NCBI GenBank assembly: GCA_009760885.1 | Contig: CM019703.1 | Coordinates: 14,552,459-14,616,458, forward strand | DNA from: Achatina immaculata | Taxonomy: Eukaryota > Mollusca > Gastropoda > Stylommatophora > Achatinidae | DNA: 64,000 nt | Direction: 5' to 3' | Shown: positions 32,563 to 43,632 of the stretch, in pieces | How the letters are laid out: each line of letters opens with the position of its first letter | How positions within the stretch are numbered: the stretch's first letter is position 1 | Program-made: the position numbers and the translations under genes | Notes under the pieces: generated by a model | What the model saw: the letters and a program-made list of their open reading frames with translations, nothing else | Told to the model about the DNA's origin: nothing | Database searches by the model: none

Positions 32563-33720
32563 CTGATAATTTATAAATATAATTTATATGGTGAATTTAT
32601 AAAATATTTTCTTCCATGGCGGAAGTATAATTCTTACAGAGTGAAATTATAGTTACAAAGTGAAATTATAGTTCATTTACCTTATTTATATAATTTAGTT
32701 TAATGTCTATGACGAGGCTATGAAAATACCTGTTTTCTCCATTTCACATTTTCTGTCAGCCCAATCACTTCGTGATATTAAGGGCAAGTGACAAGGTTCA
32801 GCTTGCAAACCTTTATTTAACAATGAATCCAACAAGCAAAACTGGCTTTTTCCATTACGTGTACAGAACGACCGCAAATCAAAGCAAGCCTTCACAAATA
32901 GGAAACAACGAGGCTTTCTCACAGCAAAGCAACACAACACAATATTCTATGACCACGCCTCAAAACAAAAAACAAAAACAAAAAAGAACACAGACAAAGC
33001 AATTTTAGACTTCAGAGAAAGGAAAATGAGAAGACAATCACCCTGGACTTGAACCAGGTACTCCGGTGTGATGAGCAATCGTCTAGCCACGACGGAACAG
33101 CGTGATATTGAACTTAACTATCTCGCATTCCCCCCTCCCCCCTCCCCTAAAGAAAAAACCCACCCCAGTGTTTGAAAGCGAAGCCATCAATGCCTGTTTG
33201 GTCTAAAAATGTAACATCTGGAAAAGGAACAAGATCATGTCACAGAAATGCCGTCGCTTAGGTTCAGTTTCCCACAGGTACCAAATTTTTGAGACACAAA
33301 CAGACATGGTCTCCTGCAAAATGTCTACTGCATACTGGACAACCATAACAACAAATAAAAGAATACTTTTTACATAAAGGTTTTTCCGGGTTATGGTTTC
33401 AGATACAAATCTTCACAATCAAATCAGAGCTATAAACACGATGAACTGAACCCAGCGTGACGATACAAAGCTGAGGATTTGGCTGAGCGAGCATCACAAT
33501 TCACCTTCTCGTTTCCTAAAACACTATTTCCAATCAGAAACGATTCACCTTCTCGTCCCCGGTCTAAACACTGGACCACTGGCCTGCTCGGTTAGTGCCC
33601 CTGGTTCGAACAACCATGCTTACCTCCCCCTGATCACTGACACGCGCAACCAGATAAAAGTCACGTTTGGCCTTTGATTTGAAAAAAAAAAAAAAGCATC
33701 AAAGGGTCTTTGTTCAATTC
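32563..33720. other. Mostly unique sequence
   Basis: Contains a SINE-D-like head on the minus strand at 33036-33108 and a possible tRNA-like remnant at about 33575-33625 (GGTTAGTGCCCCTGGTTCGA). No gene recognised; the 32772-33008 frame shows no domain. Confidence 0.55.
33036..33108 (-). repeat. SINE-D tRNA-like head
   Basis: The minus strand reads TGGCTAGACGATTGCTCATC, then ACCTGGTTCAAGTCCAGG with a paired T-arm-like end and a B box. The acceptor and D stems do not close, so it is not a functional tRNA gene. Confidence 0.5.
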
Positions 33721-33724
33721 AATG

Positions 33725-34210
33725 ACAATTGATATGTGTCAATCAGATCAGCAGTTTTCCGGGTTGTTAAGGTTCACTGCTGCAGTCAAGACGCGTCTCC
33801 ATTCCTCTCTGTTCTCGATCTTTTCTTGCCAGCATGTACAAGAGTGCGTATATCTTCTATGTTGTCTGGCATCGTTGTCTATGTCTCTTGGTCTATCCCC
33901 TTTCATCATTTCTGTACAGGCCATCTCTGTCTGTCTATCCCCCTCCATTCTCTCTAAATGCCCGACTCACCTCAGTCTACTTTTAATGGCTGTTATAAGC
34001 GGGGAGTTAATGTGTACATTGGGGGGGGGGGGGGGGTTACTCCTCCTTAACCTTCCATTGTTGTGCTATATGATCTTTTGCCCTTCCTTCTCATGATTCT
34101 ATTTTCAAATGTTTGTACTGCTTTTTTTTTTTTAGTTTTATCTTTGATTTTGTATAGTTGCACTCCATCTTTCTGACCTATGTAGTACAACTTGTCCAAT
34201 TTGTGTCTTA
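33725..34210 (-). pseudogene. LINE-E C-terminal fragment (RTE-like)
   Basis: On the minus strand LYYIGQKDGVQLYKIK begins the fragment near 34195. A poly-C run at 34021-34036 (plus-strand G) breaks it. It resumes LITAIKSRLRWVGHLERMEG, then KIENREEWRRVLTAAVNL. The R-RW-GHLERM and W..V....N pattern is the usual C-terminus of RTE/BovB-like ORFs. The frame shifts between GHLER and MEGD. No RT palm is present. It is diverged from families A to D, so a separate, older family. Confidence 0.65.
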
Positions 34211-34319
34211 GATATTTACTCTCACGTCTGCAAAAAACGCAACCGTGAATTCAGGATATTTAATCTTATGTCCTTGCAGAGAAAGCATTATTTTATACAA
34301 AAAGGCAAAATTCCTGTTT

Positions 34320-34505
34320 CCAATCCATTAAAGCATATTGGGGACACGGTTTTCGCCCCGTATCTCCATGACTTTCGCCACATGGACGTGTGATGTGGTC
34401 AGTACCACGCCTGGCCGCATTTACCTTCCCAGATATCTCTGGTACCCGTTTTTAGAGGCTGGATGAACCGCGGGGCCTTTTCAGTGTGTACCAGAAAGCA
34501 TCCCC
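34320..34505 (-). mobile_element. SINE-B body fragment
   Basis: Reverse complement of the body seen at 38792-39045: CAGCCTCTAAAAACGGGTAC, CCAGAGATATCTGG, GCGGCCAGGCGTGGTA, CATGTGGCGAAAGTCATGGA and GGAAACAGGAATTTTGCC. The tRNA-like head is missing. Confidence 0.8.
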
Positions 34506-34984
34506 ACTGTTGAGCATCTACAATATCATGGCATCTTTGTTGCGTTCTAGCGCGGATATTTAGTTTTAAAGAGACAATAATCTGCAGTGACCCTTACAGA
34601 AAATAGAATCAGTATTATGAAACCACTGAAACTAAGAAAATCAGCCGGTTTCGCGCGCGCGCGCACACACACACACACAAGGATTGCATTTCTTCCCCTC
34701 GCAAAGTCCCCGTTGAGACTGACAGTTTTCGCCCTCCGTGGTATATCAGCTTACTTATTGTTCAGCGAAATGTGTCAAATTTGTTCAAACTTTTCACTCG
34801 TGCGGAAAGTTTGCGTCTGGACGCATTCAAGAGGCATGTCCAAACGCACCGTCGTTTCAACCTTCAAAACTTAATCGGCTGATAGTTTCTGGTCTCTAAT
34901 GCTCCCACTTCAATGCAAATGCTTGTGGGGGAACAAAGACAAAAACAACAACAAACTGCTATATTACATTTCACATTCTTCTTT
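34506..34984. other. Unique sequence with a (CG/CA) tract
   Basis: GCGCGC followed by (CA)n at 34655-34679. Chance frames only. Confidence 0.5.
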
Positions 34985-35220
34985 CGTATATGTGGTCTCT
35001 CTCTTTCTCTCTCGTTCTCTCTCTCTCATTCTATCTCTCATTCTCTCTCTCATTCTATCTCTTTCTCTCTCATTCTCTCTCTCATTCTATCTCTCCCTGA
35101 AGGGCAGAATGTCAGACGGGCCTGCGTGCCCAATTCTTAACCCTTTTGAAATAAAGATCAATCAATCAATCTCATTCTCTCTCTCATTCTATCTCTCTCA
35201 TTCTCTCTCTTTCTCTCAAA
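34985..35220. repeat. (CT)n/(ATTCTCTC)n tract with an embedded retroelement 3' tail
   Basis: CT-rich repeat split by 35097-35170. That insert carries GGGCAGAATGTCAGACGGGC, CCCAATTCTTAACCC, a polyadenylation signal (AATAAAG) and an (ATCA)n tail. The insert matches 27826-27885, so it is the 3' end of an unidentified retroelement. Confidence 0.75.
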
Positions 35221-35623
35221 GGTCCCTGCCGACAGCTGTATGATATCATAACCCTCGATATTCTTGTGCATCTCATCATCTCCGTATGCTCACAAATACT
35301 AAACTATAAAGGATGTAATTTAGTAAAACTGTACAAATGTTATTACCACAAAGACTGGACTTAAATCATAACGTGTTTACTGATGGCCATTTTAATGCAT
35401 ATTATAAGGGCGGGGAAAGGTCAAAGGAATCTGCAGCGCGGATTTACTCGCTGAATATAATATTGATTTACGCACTCAACATAATGCGGATTTACGCATT
35501 GAACACGTGGATTTACGCAATGAACATAATGAACTATTAGTACTCGTACATTTCAGAGAATACTTGAGTGTATTTCATATATAAAATTATAAATTATAAA
35601 ATATATAACATATTATATATAAA
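35221..35623. other. Unique AT-rich sequence
   Basis: Degenerate 20-25-bp repeats with GGATTTACGCA words at about 35440-35530. No gene recognised. Confidence 0.5.
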
Positions 35624-35681
35624 AGGTAAAGTAACGGTAATCCTGTCATGCCTTTGAGGCACATAGGGACATGGTTAGTGC

Positions 35682-35741
<60 letters not shown>
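35624..35741 (-). repeat. SINE-A 3' end fragment plus (TA)n
   Basis: 35624-35688 is the reverse complement of the SINE-A 3' end (TGCCTCAAAGGCATGACAGG, then ACC/GTTACTT). It abuts a (TA)n run at 35684-35741. Confidence 0.75.
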
Positions 35742-35743
<2 letters not shown>

Positions 35744-35884
35744 AGATAAAATGTTTTCATTTTACTCAAAATTATCTGCAGTATGTGTGTGTGCGTGTAT
35801 TTTGCAAAATATAATAATTCTCGTGCAATTTTCAGTGTATTTCGTATATCTAACTTTATATCATGTGCTAACGGCTAGCTCAGT

Positions 35885-36290
35885 TAGTGCATTGATAACT
35901 GATCAGGTTATCTGATATTGGTATTTTATTCAAGGCAAGCGTCCAGGTTTCTGCCCCATACAGTAACATAGAATAGATTTTGCATTCTACACACCTCACT
36001 TTCGCTTTCATGCGCGGATAACAGCACTGTCTTCGTGGTGCCGACTGTGTGTGTGTTTTGCCAGTACTATTCTTTTCTCTATCGCCTTCTCGCATGTCCT
36101 ATCCTCTGTTATTGTAGTCCGAGGTAGCTGCAGTTTGTCACTTGTTCCAGTCTCTCTTTGTTTATGGTTACATCCATCTGTGGCTTTTGGTCTTTCCTGC
36201 TGAACATCACTACTTTGGTCTTTTCCTGATGTTGAAGTACCCTTTCTTGCCTTGTGTTATTTATCTTATCTTTTAACTTCAGCAGGGCTT
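35885..36290 (-). pseudogene. LINE-F RT fragment, cut at both ends
   Basis: On the minus strand from about 36290: LLKLKDKINN, then EKTKVVMFSRKDQKPQMDVT, ERLEQVTNCSYLGL (RT motif D/E region), then in another frame MKAKVRCVECKIYSMLLYGA and ETWTL. The sequence stops soon after ETWTL near 35920, where other LINEs continue for about 130 residues. LINEs are usually cut at the 5' end, so this 3' loss suggests a later deletion or rearrangement. It abuts, head to head, the LINE-C copy starting at about 36285. The family is distinct from LINE-C. Confidence 0.68.
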
Positions 36291-36735
36291 CCTCATTTAT
36301 GCATGCGAAAGCTGGAAAACAACTAAAGAAATAGAAAAGAAATTAGACTCTTTTGAAAACAAATGCCTAAGGAAAATACTCGGCATCAAGTGGAATGAAT
36401 TCAAGAACAATGCAGAGATAAGACAGATGACTGAACAACAATCAGTCTCACGGGTGATCAGGAAAAGGAGATGGACATATGTTGGTCACTTGATGAGAAG
36501 AAATGATCAGAGAATCCCAAAACAAGCTATCAAGTGGAACACAACAGGCCGAAGAAAAAAGGGGCAGACCGCGTGAAACTCTGAAGAGGACATTATTAAG
36601 AGAGGCCAAGTTAACAGGCATAAAATCCTTTGATGAGGTTGAAAGACTAGCCGAAGACAGGAAAAATTGGCGAACTACTTTGCGAGCCCTATGTGACGTC
36701 TAACGGCACGGGAAGGATATAAGATATATAAGAGG
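36285..36735 (+). pseudogene. LINE-C 3' end
   Basis: Starts LIYACESWKTTKEIEKKLDS, continues CLRKILGIKWNEFKNNAEIR, TYVGHLMRRNDQRIPKQAIK, GRPRETLKRTLLREAKLTGI and ends RALCDV with the family 3' end GGCACGGGAAGGAT. Two frames are needed: a shift in the A-rich GAAGAAAAAAGGGG stretch near 36555 separates them. This is the best-preserved C-terminus of family C in the window. It lacks RT and is inactive. Confidence 0.85.
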
Positions 36736-37716
36736 GCTTCCGATAGCTATCTCTTTCCTGACCGTTCCATTAACAGGAAGGTGTATTAAAGGGTTTTGCA
36801 AAAACAGATAAACGACGGTGCCAGCTCGGATAATATGATATATACATGGAGTTTCTTTCACCGGATGAATTACATTTCTTCTTTAAAAGAGTCATTACTG
36901 TCTTCAATGACACCCCCCCCCCCCCAAACTCAGCATTTCTCTCAACCTTTTCCTTCAACGCGGACCTCGGACTGAAACGACGCGCATCAGCCCTCTATGG
37001 CAGATGTAAGATTTCTGTCTGATAAAACTGGACACATACTATTAAACAAACATCAACGTCACTCGGTCCGTGCGAGTGTGCCAATCAATTCATCCTCCGA
37101 CACGAAAGCCCATTATTTACATTCATCTTTTCCCTGCGGACAAACCAAGCAAGGTCCGAATGCACGCGACCATCTTCGGCCACACAAAGTGACCACAGGC
37201 GTGTCCAGTCATTCAAACCTGTGGGCCTGGACCTTACAGCATCGCCCGCCATCTGCTGGCCGTAGGTGAAAGCTGCTTCACACAACAAATGAGATTAATC
37301 TCGTGAGGACGCAGCCCCTGGTGAAAGCAGGCGTGGGGGTCCGTGACCGACAGCGCTGGCCGGTAATGGTGATGAGCTTAGCGTGTGGTATCCCCTGGGG
37401 TGTACATCAGTCAGCGACTGCCCTCGTAGATCGCGTACCCTGAGTGAGTCAGTTACATCACAACTTCAGTGAAGCCTGCCTGCTACGTTTACACATTCTA
37501 CATTAGCCAGTACAACTTTTATCTCGGTACCATCAGTGCCTTTCTGTAATGTTCTCTTATACACAGAAGTATATCAGTTATAGTATCTATATTATGTCTT
37601 GTCCATCAGAGTTATCTACCGGACTGGTACACCAAGAACATGTCAATAGTCTCAAATTCATTTAAACTTGTTTATGATTGAAGTACACAGAAGCTGAAGT
37701 TACAATTAATTTTTTT
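36736..37716. other. Unique sequence, no gene recognised
   Basis: Poly-C run at about 36911-36924. Overlapping frames on both strands at 36997-37288 with no domain. Confidence 0.5.
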
Positions 37717-38275
37717 AAGTGCGGAGTGGTTATGAGCTCGGTTTACTAACTAGGTGGCACCGTGTTCAAGTCCCAGCAGTGGGGGTTTTTTTTCTGGTAC
37801 ACATCAAAAAGGCCCCGAGGTCCACCCAGCCTCTAAAAATAAGTCATTCATTCATTCATCTGCACGTCCCTTGCGGAACTTTGCCTCCCAAACAGCACTC
37901 CTGTAGGCCTCTCGGTTGTGAGCAAGATGGCCTGCTGCTCCTGCGTCCATCTGCAGATCGTCAACTATTTCTTGCAGCCATCTTCGTTTTGGTCTTCCTC
38001 TTTTTCTTTTTTCCCATTATGTATCCTTACAAAATGGTCTTCTCTAAATTATCATGACGTTTAATGTGTCCAAAATATTTAAGTTTTCTCTCTTTAATCC
38101 TCTTTACTAGCCAGCCTTCTTCAATATTAAGCTCTTGTAGTATAGATATATTTGTTCTTTTTTGTGTCCACGATATTTGGAGAACTCTTCTGTAGCATTC
38201 ACATTCAAAGGCATTTATGTGTTTCTCAGCTAAAAAATAAGTACCAGAGATATTTATCAGAGAACGGTGAGGCGT
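37717..38275 (+). mobile_element. SINE-B copy split by a LINE-B insertion
   Basis: The head 37717-37844 has GCGGAGTGGTTATGAGCTCG and the B box GTTCAAGTCCC, then GGCCCCGAGG and CCAGCCTCTAAAAATAAGT. The body resumes at 38233 with AAAAATAAGTACCAGAGATA and CGTGAAAATGACCACAT. AAAAATAAGT is present on both sides of the LINE insert (37835-37844 and 38233-38242). Confidence 0.88.
37845..38232 (-). pseudogene. LINE-B 3' end nested in SINE-B
   Basis: A 388-bp 5'-truncated insertion. The minus strand reads AEKHINAFECECYRRVLQIS, WTQKRTNISILQELNIEEGW, KLKYFGHIKRHDNLEKTIL, then a shifted GK..K.RGRPKRRWLQEIVDD-type region. It ends in the (AATG)n tail seen as CATTCATTCATTCAT on plus at 37845-37859. One frame is open from about 38240 to the stop near 38027. 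The 10-bp duplication AAAAATAAGT marks the insertion precisely. Confidence 0.88.
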
Positions 38276-38480
38276 GAAAATGACCACATTACACCAACAA
38301 GGCCCCTGGGTTCACCCAACCTCTAAATATGGGTACCAGAGAAATCTGGGAAAGTAAATGCGGCCAGGCGTGGTAGTGACCACATCAGACTTTCATGTGG
38401 CGAAAGTCATGGAAATACGAGCCTAACACAGTAAACATGCTTTAACGACATGGAAACAGGGAGTTTACCAAGTATTCGTA
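38276..38480 (+). mobile_element. Second SINE-B body copy
   Basis: AAGGCCCCTGGGTTCACCCA, CCTCTAAATATGGGTACC, GCGGCCAGGCGTGGTAGTGA, CATGTGGCGAAAGTCATGGA and GGAAACAGGGAGTTTACC. The head is missing; it is joined directly to the split SINE-B. Confidence 0.75.
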
Positions 38481-38791
38481 TTCCTTAGATGGAATGAATT
38501 ATACTTAATTGAAGAAAATTATTTAAAGTGTCGCTATACTGGGAAATAATTGGATGCCTCTGGTGTGTATGTATGCTTCAAATAATTTATTCATTTGTAC
38601 GAGACATGTAACAGTCAAACTCGACAGAAGTCCTTGCGACAGGTTTAGGAACCTCAGCTCATTTCTTTCTTCTAAACTTTTGCATGCCTCTCGACGTTTG
38701 AGCTCTCTTTTTACCTGCCGCTGTAAGGCTAATGTGACTGGTTTTCTCTCATCAATTCTGCAAAATTACCTCTTAGAAAGGCGACCTGGTT

Positions 38792-39045
38792 ATATAAGTG
38801 GTTATGCCTCAGTTTACTAATTCGGCGGTACCGGGTTCAAGTCCCAGCAGCAGGATTTTTTTCCGGTACACATCAAAAAGGCCCCCTGGGATCCACTCAG
38901 CCTCTAAAAACGGGTACCAGAGATATTTACCAGAGAACGGCCAGGCGTGAAAATGACCACATCACATTTTCATGTGCGGAAGGTCGCGGAAATAGGGCCC
39001 TAACACGTTATCCCCAAGGACGTGGAAACAGGGATTTTACCTTTT
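38792..39045 (+). mobile_element. SINE-B, most complete copy
   Basis: Starts with the tRNA-like head AAGTGGTTATGCCTCAGTTT, B box CGGGTTCAAGTCCC, then TTTTTTCCGGTACACATCAA, CAGCCTCTAAAAACGGGTAC, CAGGCGTGAAAATGACCAC and GGAAACAGGGATTTTACC. About 254 bp. Other copies lie at 34320, 37717 and 38276. Confidence 0.85.
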
Positions 39046-39484
39046 TATCTCTTAGTAAAATTCATAATTTCTTGGTTTAGCTTTTTTTCTTGTCCCATCA
39101 ACCATGTGACTTACTAGCGAACGAGAAAGGTTCATCCTCGGTTGGGTCACCTGCAAACATATGGTGATGTGACACGCCTCACTGCTGTATTCAGGCAGAA
39201 GACGGGTCGGGAAGTGCTAATTACTTGTATCCAGACTGAAACATGGGTCACGATGTGGTCCAAGGGTGAATGTCCCCATGAACAGCATGGTCAGTAGTTG
39301 GGTTAGCGAGAGGAAAGCAATCAATGAATTTCTTCGTCGTCGTTCGTCCTCAAAGGGACGTTTTTTTGCGTTGTGTCACAGTATGCGCCTACTGGCCCAA
39401 TACATCCGACTTCGGCCTGACGCATTCTTTAGGACCGAGTCTGATCTTTCCACTGCTCATCCCTATTCACTTGACCAGATTACT
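39046..39484. other. Unique sequence, no gene recognised
   Basis: The frame 39266-39604 runs into a SINE-C fragment, so it is not a gene. Confidence 0.5.
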
Positions 39485-39595
39485 GTCTGTTTGCATGGGC
39501 AACACTGGGAGGCAGAACAGGGTCTTGACCGACTATGGTTCCCCAACACTGACGCAAGCAGCCAACTACGGGTCACTGACCACTATTTCATTCAG
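39485..39595 (-). mobile_element. SINE-C head fragment
   Basis: AACAGGGTCTTGACCGACTA, TTCCCCAACACTGACGCAAG and GGGTCACTGAC match the head side of the other SINE-C copies. The rest is missing or strongly diverged. Confidence 0.6.
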
Positions 39596-40851
39596 CCTAA
39601 GTAGGGCGTCTTGGTTCCTCCCCCCCCCCCCCACTTTCTCCCCGTAACCCCCCGCCAGCAATGAATCTGACTGGCCACAAGAAGCAGGTGTCGGGAGCAA
39701 ACACATAAAGGTACTTCGTGTGCCTCAGGTCACTGGACTGATGGCAGAAGGTCCACAGCTCGCCCATCAAAGCAGATACAACGGCTGTGAACAGCTGTCT
39801 GCTAGCATTCTGGAACGCCCAAAGACAGAGGGGGGTGGACTTCACAAACAGCAGAAGGGCCAACTACAGGTCCATTGTCTGACAGGACGAAAAAAAAAAC
39901 ACTGTCCACCAACGAACAAAGAAACCTGCACGCGACCCGCACGCGCGTTCTAGTGAAAGGAGGAATGACCAGGAATCCTTTCTGTTTTTATGTCTTTCTT
40001 TATGTTTGTCCCCATATGTCACTGTAATTCAGTAATTCACATATGTGTATGTGTGCTGGCGTGAATCATCAATGCAAAATATAGAGAAGAACAAAATATG
40101 TGCGTTTTTTAAAGACTCTTGTCTTGTCACACGGTGGCTTTGAAGGCGACAAGTGCCATCTTTTTATTGTGGTAGTTGCTCAGAATCTTTCTGTTGACTA
40201 TGTACATAGAGGTATGAGAAATCTCTGTAGACATGCAGCAGTAACTAAAGATTTCTTTAATTATGAACAGCAAATTAGAATTTCTCTCCAATATTCCTTT
40301 TTTCCCATTATTTTCTCAACTAGAATTTTCTCTCTGAGTGTAACATGATATTATGAAGAATTCTCCTACAGCACAGTAGTCTGTCTCTGTTACGAAGGTA
40401 CATCAGTGTAGATAAATACCAAAGTTGGAGTTGACAGTTCGGAGTACCGACTCCACAGTCCTACATACAATCACAGGGTGTCCCAAAACTCTGGAATCAA
40501 TATGATTTCCACTGCGTGCGCCTACTCTCATTCACAATATATGCGCTACTTGTTCGCACTGATAAAGTCATCGTAAACGAAACTATGTCTGTATTCTTAT
40601 TCTTCCTCCAAATTTGTCTGACTCAAAACAAGAAGCAGTCAAAATAACGCGCAGCACAATATGGAACAGTCTGAGCCTGCCACTTTGTCATCTCAGTTTT
40701 AACACCTCTCCCCCCTCCAACCTCAAATTTTTGGGTGGGGGTATAAGAGGAGATTTCCTCCCGCTGTTTGAGAACCCCTGGTCATGACGTCACAGGAGAA
40801 GCCCTACATGTTGCGGCGTAGGAAGAATATATTCTCCAGCTATAATTGATG

Positions 40852-40895
<44 letters not shown>

Positions 40896-41502
40896 TAGTT
40901 TGATGATGGTAAACAAACAAGGCAGATTTACGGTATATGGGATTCTCTGAGGCTGGATGCCTTACGTTCAACGTCCTCCGTGGAAATAGTTTGGGACAGT
41001 GAAACTTAGAGAGCGGGAGCAACTAACTGTACAGTGAACGCTGTAAACAAAGCATTACGACTCCTGATGATAAGATAGAAGAGAATTCTGGTAAAGAATA
41101 TGACAGAATTAAAAGATTTTTTTTTAAAAATATCCTGGGCTCCTTCAGAAAAGTCCACTGAAAGGGCTATTAGATTTTAGGGAATAGAATCGTAGTTTCA
41201 GTATTCAAGATCTCATGCGCGAGCACATGGAGCATACAAAATTTATCACAAAGAAATTACAAAGTCGCAAATTTGATGATACAGGAAAGTATTTGAAGAG
41301 AAGGACAGAAGTGCCAAGCAGTGGATGGAGTACAAACAGCAAATGTTCCATCCACAAACAGTGGTACTTTTTCCCCCTTCTCAAGTAAAATTAAACACAC
41401 TTTACAAATATCACAGGGAATTAAAATGCTGGTGTGAACGTTTGTTTTCTTCTCTACCTTATTAGCAGCAAGATTTAATCTCTACAAAAATGCTCACATG
41501 TT
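39596..41502. other. Unique sequence with poly-C and (GA)n tracts
   Basis: Poly-C at about 39619-39632; (GA)n at 40855-40892. TTTGAGAACCCCTG at about 40769-40783 resembles a hAT right terminus. No gene recognised. Confidence 0.5.
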
Positions 41503-41513
41503 AAACCACAGTC

Positions 41514-43601
41514 ATGGAACGCATCATTGACCTGAGGCTAAAATGGTACCTAGAAAGTGAAAACCTTCTCGTTCCACAACAAGCAGGATTTAGGCAGTAC
41601 TACAGTACGGAAGATCAAGTGACCTATCTCTCTCAAGAGATTGAGGATGCATTCCAAGAGAAAAACCTTGTACTAGCAGCGTGGATAGACCTGAAGAAAG
41701 CCTTTGATAAAGTATGGAAAAAAGGTCTGTTGTGGAAACTAAGAAACTGCAATGTGAATGGAAGACTGTACAACTGGATAAAGTCCTATTTACACAATAG
41801 AAGAGCTAGAGTAGTAATGGATGGACACAAAAGCCAGAAAGTACTTCTGCGACACGGTGTACCACAAGGAGGAGTCCTTTCGCCTACACTATTCCTTGTA
41901 TTCATTAATGACCTGGTCAAGGAACTTCCCTATGGAATCAAAGCAGCACTGTATGCAGATGATCTGGTCATGTGGTGTACAGATGAATATGCGACAGTTG
42001 CTACACAGAGACTCCAAAGAGCAGCAGACATCTTGACGTCATGGACAAACAAATGGTGTGTAAGTATCAACACAGAGAAATCAAGCACCACTCTGTTCAC
42101 CCTCTCATCTAAACAGAAAGCAGGTAAGATCTTTGTAAATGAAATACCCTTAAGGATGGACAACCAACCCACTTACTTAGGAGTGACTCTTGACTCAAAA
42201 CTGACTTGGAAGCAACACATCAACAGTGCAGAAGCAAAAGCCAGAAGAAAACTAGCCATATTAAGAAAATTGAGTGGGACTACATGGGGAGCTAGTGAAA
42301 GAATCCTCAAGAATGTATATCAGCAAAGTATTCTACCACATTTAGAATATGGCTCAACATCTTGGTGCACAGCATCAAACACTACGCTGCATAATCTAGA
42401 CAAGGTTCAAAATCAGTCACTACGGATTATCACAGGTGCCATGAGGTCCACACCAATAGTAGAAATGCAGAAAATAGTTGGTGTTCAACCGCTAAAGGAA
42501 CGTAGAGACACAAAGGTCATGACCATGGGAGAAAAATTCCTTAGCTCTGTAAGCCATCCCCTGAAGGAGAGATTCAATAACTTGGCATTAGGACGGCTTA
42601 AAAGAAGCAGCTTCATTCATCAGGCCAAGCGTATGCGTAAGCTGATACCTGACCTTCCAACTGTAGTCACTCCATTATCATCTGTACCAGAGCATACACC
42701 ATGGAAAGAAGCAGATTATACACAAATAACTATTCAGACTGAAGTGAAAGGTGTGCAGAATGGTGAGATGCAGAGCAGTCTTGTAAGATCAATAGCCACA
42801 CTTAGTGTTCTAGATGACAAATATCCATGTGACACCTGGATACGTGTGTATACAGATGGATCTGCACATAATGCCATAAAAAATGGTGGGGCAGGAGCAT
42901 ATATTGAATATCCAAACAACACCATTGACAAGATTTCCATACCCACTGGTAAATACTGCAACAACTTTGATGCAGAAGTTAGGGCAATTATTGCTGCAGT
43001 TGAAAAACTATCAGACTCCAGAATTGATACATGTCCTGTAGTAATTCTCACAGATGCAAGATCAGTACTGGAGGCTCTTCAGTGCAACAAACTACCAGAC
43101 CTTAAGGATGCCTTGTCAAAAATTGGCTTACAACATGGAGTCACTTTGCAGTGGATTCCCTCCCACTGAGGGATACCAGGCAATGAGAAAGCTGACCATC
43201 TGGCTAAAGAGGGCACTGAAATGGAGCAACCAGACATACCAGTCACCTATAATCAGAAGAAAAGCATGATAAAAACCTACAGGAAGCCACAAACACCACC
43301 ACATGATGACTATCACATGCTAAACAGAAAGGAACAAGTCACCATCTTCCGTCTCCGAACAGGACACAGCCGACTCCGAAGTCATATGTATACAAAGTTT
43401 AAGGTTGGTACTACTAATCTATGTACATGTGCCCAGGTGCCCCAAACCGTGGAACATATCCTCCAGAACTGCATCAACTACGAGACACTGAGAAATAATT
43501 ACTGGCCCAGTGAAACCACTAAAGAAGATAAGCTCTACGGTTCCATACATGAGTTACAAAAAACAGTGAAATTTATCCAAGAGACAGGACTGCAGATATA
43601 G
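41514..43601 (+). pseudogene. RT and RNase H polyprotein of an I-like LINE, one in-frame TGA
   Basis: Frame open for 551 codons, then TGA at 43167-43169, then open to TAG at 43599-43601. RT: motif A AAWIDLKKAFDKVW (Asp about residue 59), motif B HGVPQGGVLSPTLF (115-128), motif C YADD (147-150), LGVTLDSKLTWK (222-233). RNase H: YTDGS (446-450), Glu in FDAEVRA (about 488), TDARS (513), and WIPSH (547-551). After the TGA come GIPGNEKADHLAK with the last RNase H Asp, and a C-X-C-X9-H-X4-C motif (CTCAQVPQTVEHILQNC). The stop sits where the related fragment at 57.9 kb has Cys (PSHCG), so it is a TGY to TGA change. The first RT segments are missing through 5' truncation, so it cannot retrotranspose. 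Presence of RNase H points to the I/Nimb group. Confidence 0.93.
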
Positions 43602-43632
43602 ACAGACAGTGCGAACGAAGAAGAAGAAGAAG
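41514..43632 (+). mobile_element. 5'-truncated I/Nimb-like LINE with TSD
   Basis: Bounded by AAACCACAGTC on both sides (41503-41513 and 43633-43643), an 11-bp target-site duplication. The 5' end is exactly the base where coding sense starts, so the element was truncated on insertion inside RT. The 3' end is GTGCGAACGAAGAAGAAG, a (GAA)n tail. Length about 2119 bp. Confidence 0.93.

Noticed and set aside
33036..33108. Functional tRNA on the minus strand
   Set aside because: The T arm pairs but the acceptor and D arms do not close; similar partial segments at 29050 and 58955 indicate a repeat family.
43167..43169. Selenocysteine readthrough in the I-like LINE
   Set aside because: No SECIS-like structure was noticed, and truncation already makes the copy inactive; a point mutation is simpler.
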